From Neisseria dentiae (GTDB taxonomy: Bacteria > Pseudomonadota > Gammaproteobacteria > Burkholderiales > Neisseriaceae): a stretch of 64,000 nt of DNA. Below the pieces are notes generated by a model. It saw only the letters and a program-made list of their open reading frames with translations. It ran no database searches and was not told the origin of the DNA. Of this stretch, positions 24,989-34,515 are shown in pieces. The first letter of the stretch is position 1. Each line of letters opens with the position of its first letter. The stretch covers positions 1 through 64,000 of the forward strand of contig NZ_CP059570.1 of assembly GCF_014055005.1 (NCBI RefSeq). The letters run 5' to 3'. Both the position numbers and the translations under genes were made by a program.

Positions 24989-25522
24989 CTAGAATTTAAA
25001 TAAAAGTGCTGTTTCTTCTGATTCCTTATACATAGAAGTATATTTAACTTTTAGGATAATTTTTTCTTGGAGTGCAAGAGACTCTAGATAGCAAGTCGGA
25101 GGAAGATCAGTTGATTTACTGAGTACAATTAAAGGAACGTCGTCAGCGCCTGCACGAATTGCCATTTTTTCTTTTAGAGCACCAAAAGCAAAACAACTAT
25201 ACGTTAATCCTGTTTCTTTCGTAATCTTTTGCCAATCTGAACTTCTTAAGTCAGGATAGCGTTTGCCATTAATCGAAATCTCTGTAATCAACGCAGGCCC
25301 CAATCCTTCATTTGAAAGATAAAGTCCATCTTTGTTATTGCCAACAGCAATGGCATAGAAATTTAAATATGGTTTAACACTATTTCGATTATGCTCTCGA
25401 CTTAAGTCGACTTGCTTAATCAGATAAATAAGCGTAAGGGCGGAGACTACTAAAGACAACAGTGAAAACCAAAAAGTAGATGGTTTGCCTTTAAGGTAAT
25501 TCCAAAAATACATTTTATTCAA
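24989..25522 (-). CDS. AT-rich orphan membrane-anchored protein
   Basis: A 177-residue protein I do not recognise. One N-terminal membrane segment (about 16-36, STFWFSLLSLVVSALTLIYL) is followed by a soluble domain with many beta-strand-like stretches, including LYLSNEGLGPALITEISING, which suggests an immunoglobulin-like or C2-like fold outside or inside the membrane. Its base composition is clearly AT-richer than all neighbours, a sign of recent transfer. It sits between a REPtron and ychF. The start is MNKMYFW or the ATG three codons on. Confidence 0.6.
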   Translation of the reverse strand: MNKMYFWNYLKGKPSTFWFSLLSLVVSALTLIYLIKQVDLSREHNRNSVKPYLNFYAIAVGNNKDGLYLSNEGLGPALITEISINGKRYPDLRSSDWQKITKETGLTYSCFAFGALKEKMAIRAGADDVPLIVLSKSTDLPPTCYLESLALQEKIILKVKYTSMYKESEETALLFKF

Positions 25523-25535
25523 ACAAACTTCCTAT

Positions 25536-25573
25536 TTTCAGATGGCCTGATGATTACAGCAGGCCATCTGAAA
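25536..25573 (-). terminator. Variant DUS inverted repeat after ychF
   Basis: TTTCAGATGGCCT faces AGGCCATCTGAAA: both arms carry the same G-to-A change from the standard DUS, so the hairpin is kept while the uptake core GCCGTCTGAA is lost. It lies six bases past the ychF stop. Confidence 0.65.
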
Positions 25574-25578
25574 GTCAT

Positions 25579-26670
25579 TTACACATTAAACAGGAAGTGC
25601 ATCACATCGCCGTCCTGCACCACATATTCCTTGCCTTCCACGCGCATTTTGCCCGCTTCTTTGGCTTTGGCTTCGCCGCCGAGCGCCACGAAGTCATCAT
25701 AAGCAATCACTTGCGCGCGGATAAAGCCGCGTTCGAAGTCGGTGTGAATAACGCCTGCGGCTTGCGGGGCGGTGTCGCCCTTACGGATTGTCCATGCACG
25801 GACTTCTTTCACGCCGGCGGTGAAATAGGTTTGCAGGCCGAGCAGGTCGTAGCCGGCGCGGATTAAGCGGTTGAGTCCGGGTTCTTCCAAGCCCATTTCG
25901 GCAAGGAATTCGGCTTTTTCGTCGTCTTCGAGTTCGGCGATTTCGCTTTCCATCGCGGCGCACACGGCGACGACGGGCGCGTTTTCTTTGGCGGCCAGTT
26001 CTTTCAGGCGGTCGAGGTGCGGGTTGTTTTCAAAGCCGTCTTCGGCGACGTTGCCCACATACATGGCGGGCTTGGCGGTGAGCAGGAACAGGGGGCGCAA
26101 CATGGCGCGTTCTTCGGCGTCGAGACCGAATGAGCGCACGGGCTTGCCTTCGTCCAGATGCGGCAGCAGTTTTTTGCACAAATCCACCAGTTTCTGCGCG
26201 TCTTTGTCGCCGCTGCGGGCGCGTTTTTCTTCGCGGACGATGGCTTTTTCCACACTGGCCAAGTCGGCCAAAGCCAATTCTGTGCCGATGGTTTCGATGT
26301 CGGCAATCGGGTCGACGCGGCCGGAAACGTGCACGATATTGTCGTCGTCAAAGCAGCGCACCACGTTCACGATGGCGTCGGTTTCGCGGATGTTGGCGAG
26401 AAACTGGTTGCCCAAGCCTTCGCCTTTGCTGGCGCCGGCCACCAAGCCTGCGATGTCGACGAATTCGACGATGGCGGGCTGCATTTTCTGCGGGTTGACG
26501 ATTTTCGCCAGCGCGGCCATGCGCGGGTCGGGCACTTCGACGATGCCGACGTTGGGTTCGATGGTGCAGAAGGGGTAGTTGGCCGCTTCGATGCCCGATT
26601 GGGTCAGCGCGTTGAACAGGGTGGATTTGCCGACGTTGGGCAGGCCGACGATGCCGCATTTTAAGCTCAT
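25579..26670 (-). CDS. ychF: Ribosome-binding ATPase YchF/OLA1
   Basis: A conserved P-loop ATPase of the Obg group that binds ribosomes and takes part in stress responses. The 363-residue protein starts [17 protein letters not shown] (P loop at 9-16), has the switch region [16 protein letters not shown] and a C-terminal TGS domain (from about 278). The altered G4 region explains preference for ATP over GTP in the family. AGGAA precedes the ATG. Confidence 0.96.
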   Translation of the reverse strand: MSLKCGIVGLPNVGKSTLFNALTQSGIEAANYPFCTIEPNVGIVEVPDPRMAALAKIVNPQKMQPAIVEFVDIAGLVAGASKGEGLGNQFLANIRETDAIVNVVRCFDDDNIVHVSGRVDPIADIETIGTELALADLASVEKAIVREEKRARSGDKDAQKLVDLCKKLLPHLDEGKPVRSFGLDAEERAMLRPLFLLTAKPAMYVGNVAEDGFENNPHLDRLKELAAKENAPVVAVCAAMESEIAELEDDEKAEFLAEMGLEEPGLNRLIRAGYDLLGLQTYFTAGVKEVRAWTIRKGDTAPQAAGVIHTDFERGFIRAQVIAYDDFVALGGEAKAKEAGKMRVEGKEYVVQDGDVMHFLFNV

Positions 26671-26715
26671 GGGTATTCCTGAAATAGGTGAAATTTAACG
26701 CGCGATTGTAGCATA

Positions 26716-26753
26716 TTTCAGACGGCCTTTGGCGGTGCGAAGGCCGTCTGAAA
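26716..26753 (-). terminator. DUS inverted repeat in the ubiB-ychF gap
   Basis: TTTCAGACGGCCTT and its complement across 10 bases. Downstream of it towards ubiB, two palindromes of the ACTCGGG...CCCGAGT type (about 26787-26812 and 26838-26862) face each other. No gene is present between 26671 and 26966. Confidence 0.55.
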
Positions 26754-26914
26754 AGGGCGGCGGAATCCGAAGAAAGTTGGTTGCCGTCATACTCGGGTTT
26801 GACTCGGGTATCTTTTTATCCCAACGGAAATGACAGATACTCGGGTCAAGCCCGAGTATGACGGGATATTTAATGATGCAGATATTTTGTGATGACGCAG
26901 ATGTTTTTAGCAAC

Positions 26915-26949
26915 CGATGCCGTCTGAAAGCGTTTTTCAGACGGCATCG
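26915..26949 (-). terminator. ubiB: AT-dialect DUS inverted repeat after ubiB
   Basis: CGATGCCGTCTGAAA pairs with TTTCAGACGGCATCG 18 bases past the ubiB stop. This pair uses ATGCCGTCTGAA, the dialect of the meningitidis group, unlike the AG form that dominates here. Confidence 0.65.
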
Positions 26950-26966
26950 AACACCATCAGGCGTGT

Positions 26967-28478
26967 TTATTTAAACAGCACGATCAACACCAGCGCCACC
27001 GCGATTACGGCCAGCCACAGGCTTTGCCGTTGCTGGATTTTCACCAGATGCAGATAGGCGTCGCGCATTTCCTGCTGGCGGGTTTCATCGACCAGCGCGT
27101 TGATTTTGCGCGGCAGTGCGGGCAGGATTTGCGCCCAGTCGGGCGCTTCGTTTTTCAGTTGCCGGATAAATGCTTTGGGGCCGACCTGCTCGCTCATCCA
27201 TTTGGTTAAAAACGGTTTGGCGGTGTCCCACAAATCCAAATCGGGATCGAGCTGGCGGCCCAAACCTTCGATATTGAGCAGGGTTTTCTGCAACAACACG
27301 AGCTGCGGCTGGATTTCCACGTTGAAGCGGCGGCTCACTTCAAACAGGCGCATCAGCACCAGGCCGAACGATATTTGCGACAGCGGCTTGTTGAAAATCG
27401 GTTCGCACACCGAGCGCACCGCGGCTTCCAGCTCTTCGGCACGGGTGTCGGGCGGCACCCAGCCCGATTCGATGTGGGCGGTGGCCACGCGGTGGTAGTC
27501 GCGGTTAAAAAAGGCGAGGAAATTGATTGCCAGATAGCGTTTGTCGTAATCGGTGAGGCTGCCGACGATGCCGAAATCGAGCGCGATGTAGCGGCCGTCG
27601 TCGGCCACCAAAATATTGCCGGGGTGCATATCGGCATGGAAAAAGCCGAAACGGAACACTTGGGTAAAGAAGATTTCCACGCCGTAGCGGGCCAGTTGCT
27701 GCAAGTCGATGCCTTTGGCCTTCATGGCGGCGATGTCGGCCACCGGCGTGCCGTCCATCCATTCGATGGTGAGCACGTCGCGGCTGCAATAGTCGTAATA
27801 CACCTTGGGAATAATCAGCATGGTGCTGTTTTGGAAGTTGCGGCCGAGCTGGCTGGCGTTGGCCGCTTCGCGCATCAGATCGAGTTCGTCGTGCAGGTAT
27901 TTGTCGAATTCGGCCACCACTTCGCGCGGCTTTAAGCGCTTGCCGTCGGCAAACAGCCGCTCCACCCAGCCCGCGCCGAAGCGCAGCAGCGCCAAATCCT
28001 GCTCGATTACCGGCACCAAATTGGGGCGCAGCACTTTCACCGCCACCTCTTCGCCGCTGTGCAAACGGGCTTTGTGCACCTGCGCAATCGAGGCGCTGGC
28101 CACCGGCACGGTTTCAAATTCGGCATACAGCGCCTCAATCGGCTGCCCCAGCGAGGCTTCGATCTGGCGGCGCGACAATTCGGCATCAAACGGCGGCACG
28201 CGGTCTTGCAGTTTGGCGAGTTCCTGCGCGTAATCATGCGGAATCAGGTCGGGGCGGGTGGAGAGCACCTGCCCGAATTTCACGAATATCGGCCCCAAAT
28301 GCTCCAAAGCCTCGCGCAGGCGCACCGGCATGGGTTGGTTTTGCGCATCGGGCGATTGCGGCAGTTTCTGCAACAGCGAGCGCAGCCAGCTTTGGCGCAC
28401 CCGGCCGGCAACCAGATCGGTGAGGCCGTAGCGGTAAACGGTTTGGGTGATGGTTTTGGTGCGTTTAAGCCATTTCAT
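26967..28478 (-). CDS. ubiB: UbiB, atypical kinase-like ubiquinone biosynthesis protein
   Basis: Member of the ADCK/UbiB protein-kinase-like family required for ubiquinone synthesis at the inner membrane. The 503-residue protein has the family-specific KxGQ motif (KFGQ at 67-70), an A-rich nucleotide loop (ASIAQVHKA), the HxDxxxxN catalytic-like segment [13 protein letters not shown] and the DFG motif in ALDFGIVG. Hydrophobic C-terminal segment [17 protein letters not shown] anchors it. The ubiG gene is 2 kb away on the other strand. Confidence 0.95.
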   Translation of the reverse strand: MKWLKRTKTITQTVYRYGLTDLVAGRVRQSWLRSLLQKLPQSPDAQNQPMPVRLREALEHLGPIFVKFGQVLSTRPDLIPHDYAQELAKLQDRVPPFDAELSRRQIEASLGQPIEALYAEFETVPVASASIAQVHKARLHSGEEVAVKVLRPNLVPVIEQDLALLRFGAGWVERLFADGKRLKPREVVAEFDKYLHDELDLMREAANASQLGRNFQNSTMLIIPKVYYDYCSRDVLTIEWMDGTPVADIAAMKAKGIDLQQLARYGVEIFFTQVFRFGFFHADMHPGNILVADDGRYIALDFGIVGSLTDYDKRYLAINFLAFFNRDYHRVATAHIESGWVPPDTRAEELEAAVRSVCEPIFNKPLSQISFGLVLMRLFEVSRRFNVEIQPQLVLLQKTLLNIEGLGRQLDPDLDLWDTAKPFLTKWMSEQVGPKAFIRQLKNEAPDWAQILPALPRKINALVDETRQQEMRDAYLHLVKIQQRQSLWLAVIAVALVLIVLFK

Positions 28479-28550
28479 AGCGGGCCGGGGCGGGTGGAAA
28501 AAGATGGATTATAAAGCAGGAACGCGGCGGGGTTCCAAATATGTGGGCGG

Positions 28551-28833
28551 CCTGCTTTTTCAGACGGCATGAGGTCTTTGCAAAAATACGTTTCCGTACT
28601 GAATTCATTTATGCTTCGTCAAGCCCGAGCATGACGCAAGTGTTTTAAGATATCGAAAAGAATTTTGCAAAGGTCTCGGCATGAGATCTTTGCAAGTTGT
28701 TGAGGCCGTCTGAAATGCCTATTCTTCATCATTAGCTTCGCAAGCCCGCTGCGCGGGAATGACGGGACTTAAACATTTCAGACGGCCTTTAAGGTATTTT
28801 TTCAAAGGTCTCGGCATCTTTATTAGATTGGAT
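28551..28833. repeat. Two tandem NIME-like repeat units
   Basis: Two modules stand side by side, each bounded by TGAGRTCTTTGCAA and its complement CAAAGGTCTCGGCA: about 28571-28683 and 28683-28817. The first holds a CCCGAG half-palindrome, the second two DUS copies and a dRS3-like half. No gene is seen in this 350-base gap. Confidence 0.65.
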
Positions 28834-29760
28834 TCACAGTTCCAAAACGCTCAAACCGGGCAGGTCGGCGAAGCTGCGTTCGCGCACAATCTGGCAGAAG
28901 TTTTCCAGATAGGTTTTGCCGGCGTCTTCCGCGCGCATGGCGGCGTAAAGCTCGCTTTGCAGGCCGTTGGGGGTAATCTGGCGCGAAATCACATAGCCTT
29001 TTTCGAGATAGGGCATCACCGTCCAATAGGGCAGGGCGGCGATGCCGCGGCGGCTGGCCACAAGCTGGATGATGGCGATGGTTAGTTCGCTGTGGCGGCG
29101 CGGCGGGTTGATACCTTTGGGCAGCAGCACTTTGCGCAAAAGGTCGAGCATATCGTCGGGCACGGGATAGGTGATCAGCGTTTCGCCGGCAAAGTCTTCG
29201 GCTTCCCACACGGCTTTGGCGGCCAGCGGGTGGTCTTTGGCGCAGATGCCGACCATGCCGTAGGCAAACAGGGGCTGGTAGGCGATGCCCGCCTGCGGGG
29301 CGGCTTCGGAAACGATGGCCAAATCGGCGCGGTGTTGCAGCAGCAGCCCCACCGGGTCGGCCTGGAAGCCGGAAACGATGTCCAGCTCCACCTGCGGCCA
29401 CAGCGGGCGGAATTCGCCCATGGCGGGCATCAGCCAGTCGAAGCAGGTGTGGCATTCCACCGCCAGCCGCAGTTCGCCCGCTTCGCCTTCGATAATCTGC
29501 GCCATGTCGCGTTCGGCGGCGGCCACCTGCGGCAGCAGGTCGCGCGCCAGTTGCAGCAGCCGCTCGCCGGCCGGCGTGAAGCGCAGCGGTGTGGATTTGC
29601 GCTCGAACAGCGGCGTTTCATAGTAGTTTTCCAATGCGCGGATTTGGTGCGACAGGGCGGATTGCGTGAGGAACACGCGCTTGGCGGCCAACGAAACGCT
29701 GCCGGTTTCTTCAAGTGCCAGCAGGGTTTTGAGGTGGCGCAGTTCGATAATGGATTCCAT
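28834..29760 (-). CDS. metR: MetR-type LysR regulator
   Basis: A 308-residue LysR-family activator most like MetR, which uses homocysteine to control methionine biosynthesis genes. The helix-turn-helix is at about 20-45 (LAAKRVFLTQSALSHQIRAL), then ERKSTPLRFTPAGE and the effector-domain segment RLAVECHTCFDWLMPAMGEF that matches E. coli MetR. The ATG lies four bases after a DUS with no clear ribosome site. The metNIQ importer is 5 kb away; direct control is unproven. Confidence 0.82.
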   Translation of the reverse strand: MESIIELRHLKTLLALEETGSVSLAAKRVFLTQSALSHQIRALENYYETPLFERKSTPLRFTPAGERLLQLARDLLPQVAAAERDMAQIIEGEAGELRLAVECHTCFDWLMPAMGEFRPLWPQVELDIVSGFQADPVGLLLQHRADLAIVSEAAPQAGIAYQPLFAYGMVGICAKDHPLAAKAVWEAEDFAGETLITYPVPDDMLDLLRKVLLPKGINPPRRHSELTIAIIQLVASRRGIAALPYWTVMPYLEKGYVISRQITPNGLQSELYAAMRAEDAGKTYLENFCQIVRERSFADLPGLSVLEL

Positions 29761-30072
29761 AATGTTTCAGACGGCCTGTGCGGTAACGGACCGGCGTATA
29801 TTAAAATAATTCATATGGCGGCGCAAACGGGCAGCGGCTGCGTTCAGACGGCCTTGCATATGAAAAATACCATAGCAAATCAACTTAATAAAAAGTACAC
29901 GCATCATACTCGGGTCAAGCCCGGGTAGGACGGAACGGCTGTTAAGCAAGTGGTTTTGCCATATCGTTGCTGAGCCTGCCGTGCCGCCTGATGGCAAAAA
30001 TAAGTTTTTCCGCTATACAATAACGCCTTCAAACATCTTTGAGCGGCCGTTGCAGGCCGTCTGAAAACCATC

Positions 30073-30399
30073 GTGAACGCTGCAAACCACAACCAACTGC
30101 TGGCCCGCTTTGCGCTGCCCGCCATTGAAGAAGCGGGCGGCTGGAGCGTGTATCTGGTGTTGTGCCGCAACGGTTCGCTCTATTGCGGCATCAGCAACCG
30201 CCCGCAGGCGCGGTTTGCGGCGCACGCATCGGGCAGGGGCGCAAAATATATGCGCATCCACAAGCCCGTGGCGATGCGGCTGGTGTGCGCCGGCGTGGCG
30301 CATGGCGAAGCCGCACAGCTGGAGGTGCGGGTGAAAAAACTCGCCGCCGGGCGCAAACGCGAATTGTGGGCGCTGCTGCCGGATTTTCAGACGGCCTGA
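30073..30399 (+). CDS. GIY-YIG domain protein
   Basis: A 108-residue single-domain protein of the YhbQ/UPF0213 type. The nuclease-like core is [19 protein letters not shown] (near 24-42) with the conserved Arg in [13 protein letters not shown]. Such small proteins may bind or cut DNA, but their role is not settled. The frame opens with GTG at 30073 just after a DUS. Its last codons (FQTA, stop) are made by another DUS. Confidence 0.8.
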   Translation: MNAANHNQLLARFALPAIEEAGGWSVYLVLCRNGSLYCGISNRPQARFAAHASGRGAKYMRIHKPVAMRLVCAGVAHGEAAQLEVRVKKLAAGRKRELWALLPDFQTA

Positions 30400-30434
30400 G
30401 TTATAATCAACCGTTATCAATAAGGAATCATCAG

Positions 30435-31163
30435 ATGAGCGCGAACGCACAGCACAACGTCGATAGCGGCGAAATCGAAAAATTCAGCCTGCTCGCCCAC
30501 AAATGGTGGGACAAAACGGGTGAATTCAAACCCCTGCACGACATCAACCCCCTGCGATTGGGCTATATCGACGCCATCGGCCAACTGGCGGGCAAAACTG
30601 TGCTCGATGTGGGCTGCGGCGGCGGCATTTTGTCGGAAAGCATGGCCAAACTCGGCGCCGCGCAGGTAACCGGCATCGATATGGCCGAAAAATCGTTGCG
30701 GGCGGCGGAAGCCCATGCGCAGGAGCAGGGCGTGGGCAATGTCGGCTACCGCTGCGTGCGCGTGGAGGATTTGGCCGAAGAGCGGCCGCACAGTTTCGAT
30801 GTGGTAACCTGCATGGAAATGATGGAACACGTTCCCGACCCCGCCGCCATCGTTGCCGCCTGCGCCAAGTTGGTGAAACCCGAGGGCACGGTGTTTTTTT
30901 CCACCATCAACCGCAACCCCAAATCGTATGTGCACGCCATTCTCGGAGCGGAATACATTTTGGGCCTGGTACCGCGCGGCACGCACGACTGGCAGAAGTT
31001 CATCACCCCCGCCGAGCTGGCGCGCATGTGCCGCCGTGCGGGCTTGGATGTTGTGGACACCAAAGGCATGGGCTACAACCTGCTCACCAAAGTTTACAGC
31101 CTCAACGGCAACACCGATGTCAACTATATGGTGGCCTGCAAACCGGCATTCCAGGCCGTCTGA
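30435..31163 (+). CDS. ubiG: 3-Demethylubiquinol/2-polyprenyl-6-hydroxyphenol O-methyltransferase
   Basis: SAM-dependent methyltransferase carrying out the two O-methylations of ubiquinone synthesis. The 242-residue protein has the N-terminal [19 protein letters not shown] typical of UbiG, the SAM-binding [13 protein letters not shown] near 54-66 and the post-I motif VTGIDMAEK. The ATG at 30435 follows AAGGA by eight bases; an upstream extension of the frame is not part of the protein. The C-terminal AFQAV and stop come from a DUS. Confidence 0.95.
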   Translation: MSANAQHNVDSGEIEKFSLLAHKWWDKTGEFKPLHDINPLRLGYIDAIGQLAGKTVLDVGCGGGILSESMAKLGAAQVTGIDMAEKSLRAAEAHAQEQGVGNVGYRCVRVEDLAEERPHSFDVVTCMEMMEHVPDPAAIVAACAKLVKPEGTVFFSTINRNPKSYVHAILGAEYILGLVPRGTHDWQKFITPAELARMCRRAGLDVVDTKGMGYNLLTKVYSLNGNTDVNYMVACKPAFQAV

Positions 31164-31173
31164 AAACAAAAAC

Positions 31174-31198
31174 AGGCCGTATCAACGGCCTGTTTTTT
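31174..31198 (+). terminator. Bidirectional terminator between ubiG and the GlsB-like gene
   Basis: CAGGCCGT and ACGGCCTG form an 8-base stem with a 4-base loop, followed by a T run on the plus strand and a T-rich stretch on the minus strand. It stands between two convergent genes. Not a DUS pair. Confidence 0.8.
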
Positions 31199-31208
31199 AT
31201 AGCGCGGA

Positions 31209-31454
31209 TTATTTTTTAATCACGCGGGTGTAAACCGCCAGAATCACCACGGCGGCGATGGTGGAGGCAATCCAACCGGCAGGCTGGCCCACTTCATACC
31301 AACCTGCGGCCTGTCCGACCCAACCCGCCAGCAGCGAGCCGCCGATGCCCAGCAGCGTGGTCATGATAAAGCCCAAGTTGTCTTTGCCCGGGTGCAGCAC
31401 TTTTGCCAGCACGCCCACAACAAAGCCCACAATGATGGTTACTAACCAGCCCAT
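31209..31454 (-). CDS. GlsB/YeaQ/YmgE-family small membrane protein
   Basis: An 81-residue protein with three predicted membrane segments and the family motif GFIMTTLLGIGGSLLAGWVG. Related proteins (transglycosylase-associated family) are induced by stress in many bacteria; the molecular role is unknown. AAGGAATGTT precedes the ATG. Confidence 0.88.
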   Translation of the reverse strand: MGWLVTIIVGFVVGVLAKVLHPGKDNLGFIMTTLLGIGGSLLAGWVGQAAGWYEVGQPAGWIASTIAAVVILAVYTRVIKK

Positions 31455-31750
31455 AACATTCCTTTCGTATTATCCGGTTAAATCGGTTAAAGCGTTTTCG
31501 GTACGGCGGTGAATATGCCGTCTGAAAAACACCATTCCGCCAACATCATACACAGCACAACTGTCTTGCCGCGCCGGCGCTTGCATTTCTTTTCATAACT
31601 ATAAAAGATTTTGAATATGCGGCGGGGGTTTGGTGTAGGAATACAACAAAATAAGGCATTTCGGCTATAATAAGGCCGAACACCTGCCAAACCGCCTTTG
31701 GGCGGTTTGTTTGTTTGGCAAGCCGCCAACCCGATAAAAGAGAGAAGATT
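31455..31750. other. Intergenic region before the bcr-type gene
   Basis: A gene-free gap. It holds one AT-dialect DUS (31517-31528) and a short inverted repeat AACCGCC-TTT-GGGCGGTT at about 31690-31707, which could terminate or regulate the transcript. No promoter stands out. Confidence 0.4.
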
Positions 31751-32980
31751 ATGCCCCGCACCCCGACCGAGCTCGGCGACCGGCAAATGGCCGTTTTACT
31801 GGCCTTGCTGGTGGCGTTGATGCCGTTTTCGATAGACGCCTACCTGCCCGCGATACCTTCGATGGCGCAAAGCCTGGGGGCGGATATCCACCGCATCGAG
31901 CAGAGCTTGAGCACGTTTCTGTTCGGCGTGGCGGCGGGGCAGATTGTGGGCGGATCGCTTTCCGACATCAAAGGCCGCCGCATCATCGCTTTGACAGGGC
32001 TGTTGGTGTATATCGCCAGCGTGGCGGGGCTGACGGCGATTCAGACGGCCGAACAATTATTGCTGTTGCGGCTGATACAGGCGTTCGGCGCGGGCATGAC
32101 GGTTGTGGTGGTGGGCGCGATTGTGCGCGATAACTATGAAGGCCGCCAAGCTGCGCAAATGTTCGCCTTAATCGGCATTATTATGATGGCCGCGCCGCTG
32201 GTGGCGCCGATGTTGGGCGCGGTGTTGGAAAGCATAGGCGGCTGGCGCGCGATTTTTGTGTTTTTGGGCACGTATGCCGCCGTGGTTTGGGGTTTGCTCT
32301 TTCTGTTTTTGGCCAAACCCGCGCGCACCGAGCCGATAGACCGCCGTATTTTCAGCGTGGTGGCCGGCCGTTACAAACGGGTGCTCGCCACCACACCCGC
32401 GCTGGGGTATCTGTTTTTTCAGGCGTTCAGTTTTTCGTCGATGTTTGCGTTTCTAACCGAATCGTCGTTTGTGTATATGAAGCTCTACGGCATTTCCGCC
32501 CATGCCTATGCGTGGGTGTTCGGCATGAACATCATCACCATGGCCACTTTCAACCGCATCACCGCATGGCGTTTGAAAAGATGCACCCATGCGCAGGATA
32601 TCCTCCAATGGGGGATTATTATCCAGCTTGCGGCCAACGCGCTGATGTTTGCCTCGGTGCTGCTGCTCGGCCTGCCGCCGATGTGGTGGCTGGTGGGCTG
32701 CGTGATGCTGTCGGTGGGCACGCAGGGCTTGATTACCGCCAACACGCAAGCCTGCTTTATGGCGTATTTCCGCGAAGAAGGCGGCAGCGCTAACGCTGTG
32801 TTGGGCGTGTGCCAGTCGGTTATCGGTGCGCTGATGGGTATGCTCACCACCTGGCTGCACAACGGCACGGCGGCGGTGATGTCGGGCATGATGCTGTTGT
32901 CGACGGCAGTCGGCATTGCCCTGCTGTGGCTGTGTTCGCGTGAAGCTTGGGTGCAAAACAAAGGCAGCGAAATGAAATAA
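31751..32980 (+). CDS. Bcr/CflA-family drug efflux MFS transporter
   Basis: A 409-residue inner-membrane transporter of the major facilitator superfamily with about 12 membrane segments. The segment MPFSIDAYLPAIPSMAQSLG and the loop motif GGSLSDIKGRRIIALTG identify the Bcr/CflA group of proton-driven exporters of bicyclomycin, chloramphenicol or sulfonamides. The actual substrate is unknown. ATG at 31751 follows GAGAGAAG; the frame upstream of it is not needed. Confidence 0.9.
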   Translation: MPRTPTELGDRQMAVLLALLVALMPFSIDAYLPAIPSMAQSLGADIHRIEQSLSTFLFGVAAGQIVGGSLSDIKGRRIIALTGLLVYIASVAGLTAIQTAEQLLLLRLIQAFGAGMTVVVVGAIVRDNYEGRQAAQMFALIGIIMMAAPLVAPMLGAVLESIGGWRAIFVFLGTYAAVVWGLLFLFLAKPARTEPIDRRIFSVVAGRYKRVLATTPALGYLFFQAFSFSSMFAFLTESSFVYMKLYGISAHAYAWVFGMNIITMATFNRITAWRLKRCTHAQDILQWGIIIQLAANALMFASVLLLGLPPMWWLVGCVMLSVGTQGLITANTQACFMAYFREEGGSANAVLGVCQSVIGALMGMLTTWLHNGTAAVMSGMMLLSTAVGIALLWLCSREAWVQNKGSEMK

Positions 32981-32986
32981 AACATG

Positions 32987-33022
32987 AGGCCGTCTGAAAC
33001 GGGAAATGTTTTCAGACGGCCT
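32987..33022 (+). terminator. DUS inverted repeat after the bcr-type gene
   Basis: AGGCCGTCTGAAA and its complement across 10 bases begin six bases past the stop codon. A GAGACCTTTGCA repeat end follows at once. Confidence 0.7.
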
Positions 33023-33088
33023 GAGACCTTTGCAGATTAATGTTAAAATCAGCTTTTTCTATAATCATTCAGCCGCAACGGAATCATT

Positions 33089-34171
33089 ATGTCTGCCGAC
33101 GACCAACTCTTGCCGCACCGCAACGCCATCGACGAAATCGACGCCACCATTCTGCGCCTCTTGAACGAGCGTGCAGGGCACGCCCGCGCCATCGGCGAAC
33201 TGAAAGGCACCGGCACGGTTTACCGCCCCGAGCGCGAAGCCGCCGTGTTGCGCCGCATACAGGGCTTAAACGCCGGCCCGCTGCCCGACGAAGCCGTGGC
33301 ACGGCTGTTTCGCGAAATCATGAGCGAATGCCTGGCGGTGGAGCGTCCGCTCACCATCACCTATCTCGGCCCCGCCGGCACGTTTACCCAACAGGCCGCC
33401 GTTAAGCATTTCGGCCACGCCGCGCAAACCCAGGCCTGCACCACTATCGACGAAAGTTTCCGTTTGGTGGAAGCCCGCCAAGCCGATTATGTGGTTACGC
33501 CGGTGGAAAACTCCACCGAAGGCAGCGTCGGCCGCGCGCTCGACCTGCTCTCCGTTACCCCGCTGCAAGCCTGCGGCGAAGTGGTATTGCGCATACACCA
33601 CCACCTGCTGCGCAAAAACAGCAGCAACACGCAGGGCATCACCAAAGTTTACGCCCACGCCCAAGCGCTAGCCCAATGCCACGAATGGCTGGGGCGCAAC
33701 CTGCCCGAAGCCGTGCGGATTTCCGTGTCGAGCAACGCCGAAGCAGCCCGTTTGGCGGCCGAATCCGGCGACGAATCGGTGGCCGCCATCGCCGGCCAAA
33801 CCGCCGCCGAACTCTACCGCTTAACCAAGGTGGCCGACAGCATCGAAGACGAACCCAACAACACCACCCGTTTTTTGGTGTTGGGCCACCAAGCCACCAC
33901 GCCCACAGGGCGGGACAAAACCTCGCTGGTGGTTTCCACGCCCAATAAAGCCGGCGCCGTCAGCGCCCTGCTCAAACCGTTTACCGAATTGGGTATTTCG
34001 ATGACCAAGTTCGAAAGCCGCCCCAGCCGTTCGGGTTTATGGGACTACCTGTTTTTCATCGATATCGAAGGCCATAAAGACGATGCCAACGTGCAGGCCG
34101 CGCTTACCGCGCAGGAAGAGCGCGCTTCGTTTGTGAAAGTGATCGGTGCTTATCCGATGGCGGTGTTGTGA
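33089..34171 (+). CDS. pheA: Bifunctional chorismate mutase/prephenate dehydratase
   Basis: The P-protein of phenylalanine synthesis, converting chorismate to prephenate and on to phenylpyruvate. Of 360 residues, about 1-95 form an AroQ chorismate mutase (IDEIDATILRLLNERAGHA), about 96-270 the prephenate dehydratase with TYLGPAGTFTQQA and NNTTRFLVLG, and the last 85 an ACT domain with ESRPSRSGLWDYLFFID for feedback by phenylalanine. Usual length for proteobacteria. Confidence 0.96.
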   Translation: MSADDQLLPHRNAIDEIDATILRLLNERAGHARAIGELKGTGTVYRPEREAAVLRRIQGLNAGPLPDEAVARLFREIMSECLAVERPLTITYLGPAGTFTQQAAVKHFGHAAQTQACTTIDESFRLVEARQADYVVTPVENSTEGSVGRALDLLSVTPLQACGEVVLRIHHHLLRKNSSNTQGITKVYAHAQALAQCHEWLGRNLPEAVRISVSSNAEAARLAAESGDESVAAIAGQTAAELYRLTKVADSIEDEPNNTTRFLVLGHQATTPTGRDKTSLVVSTPNKAGAVSALLKPFTELGISMTKFESRPSRSGLWDYLFFIDIEGHKDDANVQAALTAQEERASFVKVIGAYPMAVL

Positions 34172-34463
34172 ACAGTAGTAAAGCCGGGGTTGAGGATTTC
34201 AGATGACCTGAGCCCCTTTAATTATTGTTAATATGTGTATGGTCTATATGGTGCAGCCTCAGCTTTGCAGAATGAATTGAATTGCTCATTTTTTATAGTG
34301 AATTCAAATAAAAACTCCGAAATGAAATAACTGCATTCAAACTTGCAATTGGGCGATATGCTAAAGAATCGTTTTACCCTACTTCGGCATTCTTATTTTA
34401 ATCCACTATAAATAAGGAAGCATTTACTTAAGTATTACTGCTTGTTTAGCTAAATAATTTTAT
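34172..34463. other. Gap between pheA and metQ
   Basis: No gene is seen. A diverged DUS (TTTCAGATGACCTGA at 34198) follows pheA, then about 80 bases of AT-rich sequence, and then a MITE (34294-34410, listed separately). Confidence 0.5.
34294..34410 (-). mobile_element. 117-bp MITE, copy 3
   Basis: The same 117-bp element in inverse orientation (begins TATAGTGAATTCAAATAAAA, ends ATCCACTATA). It lies between pheA and metQ and interrupts no gene. Confidence 0.9.
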
Positions 34464-34495
34464 AAAAAACGCCTTCCCAAAACAGGGAAGGCGTT
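34464..34495 (-). terminator. metQ: Rho-independent terminator of metNIQ
   Basis: An 11-base stem, AACGCCTTCCC with GGGAAGGCGTT, and a short loop, followed on the minus strand by a T run. It lies 20 bases past the metQ stop. This one is not a DUS pair. Confidence 0.88.
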
Positions 34496-34515
34496 CGGTA
34501 TTTCAAATTTCGGGA

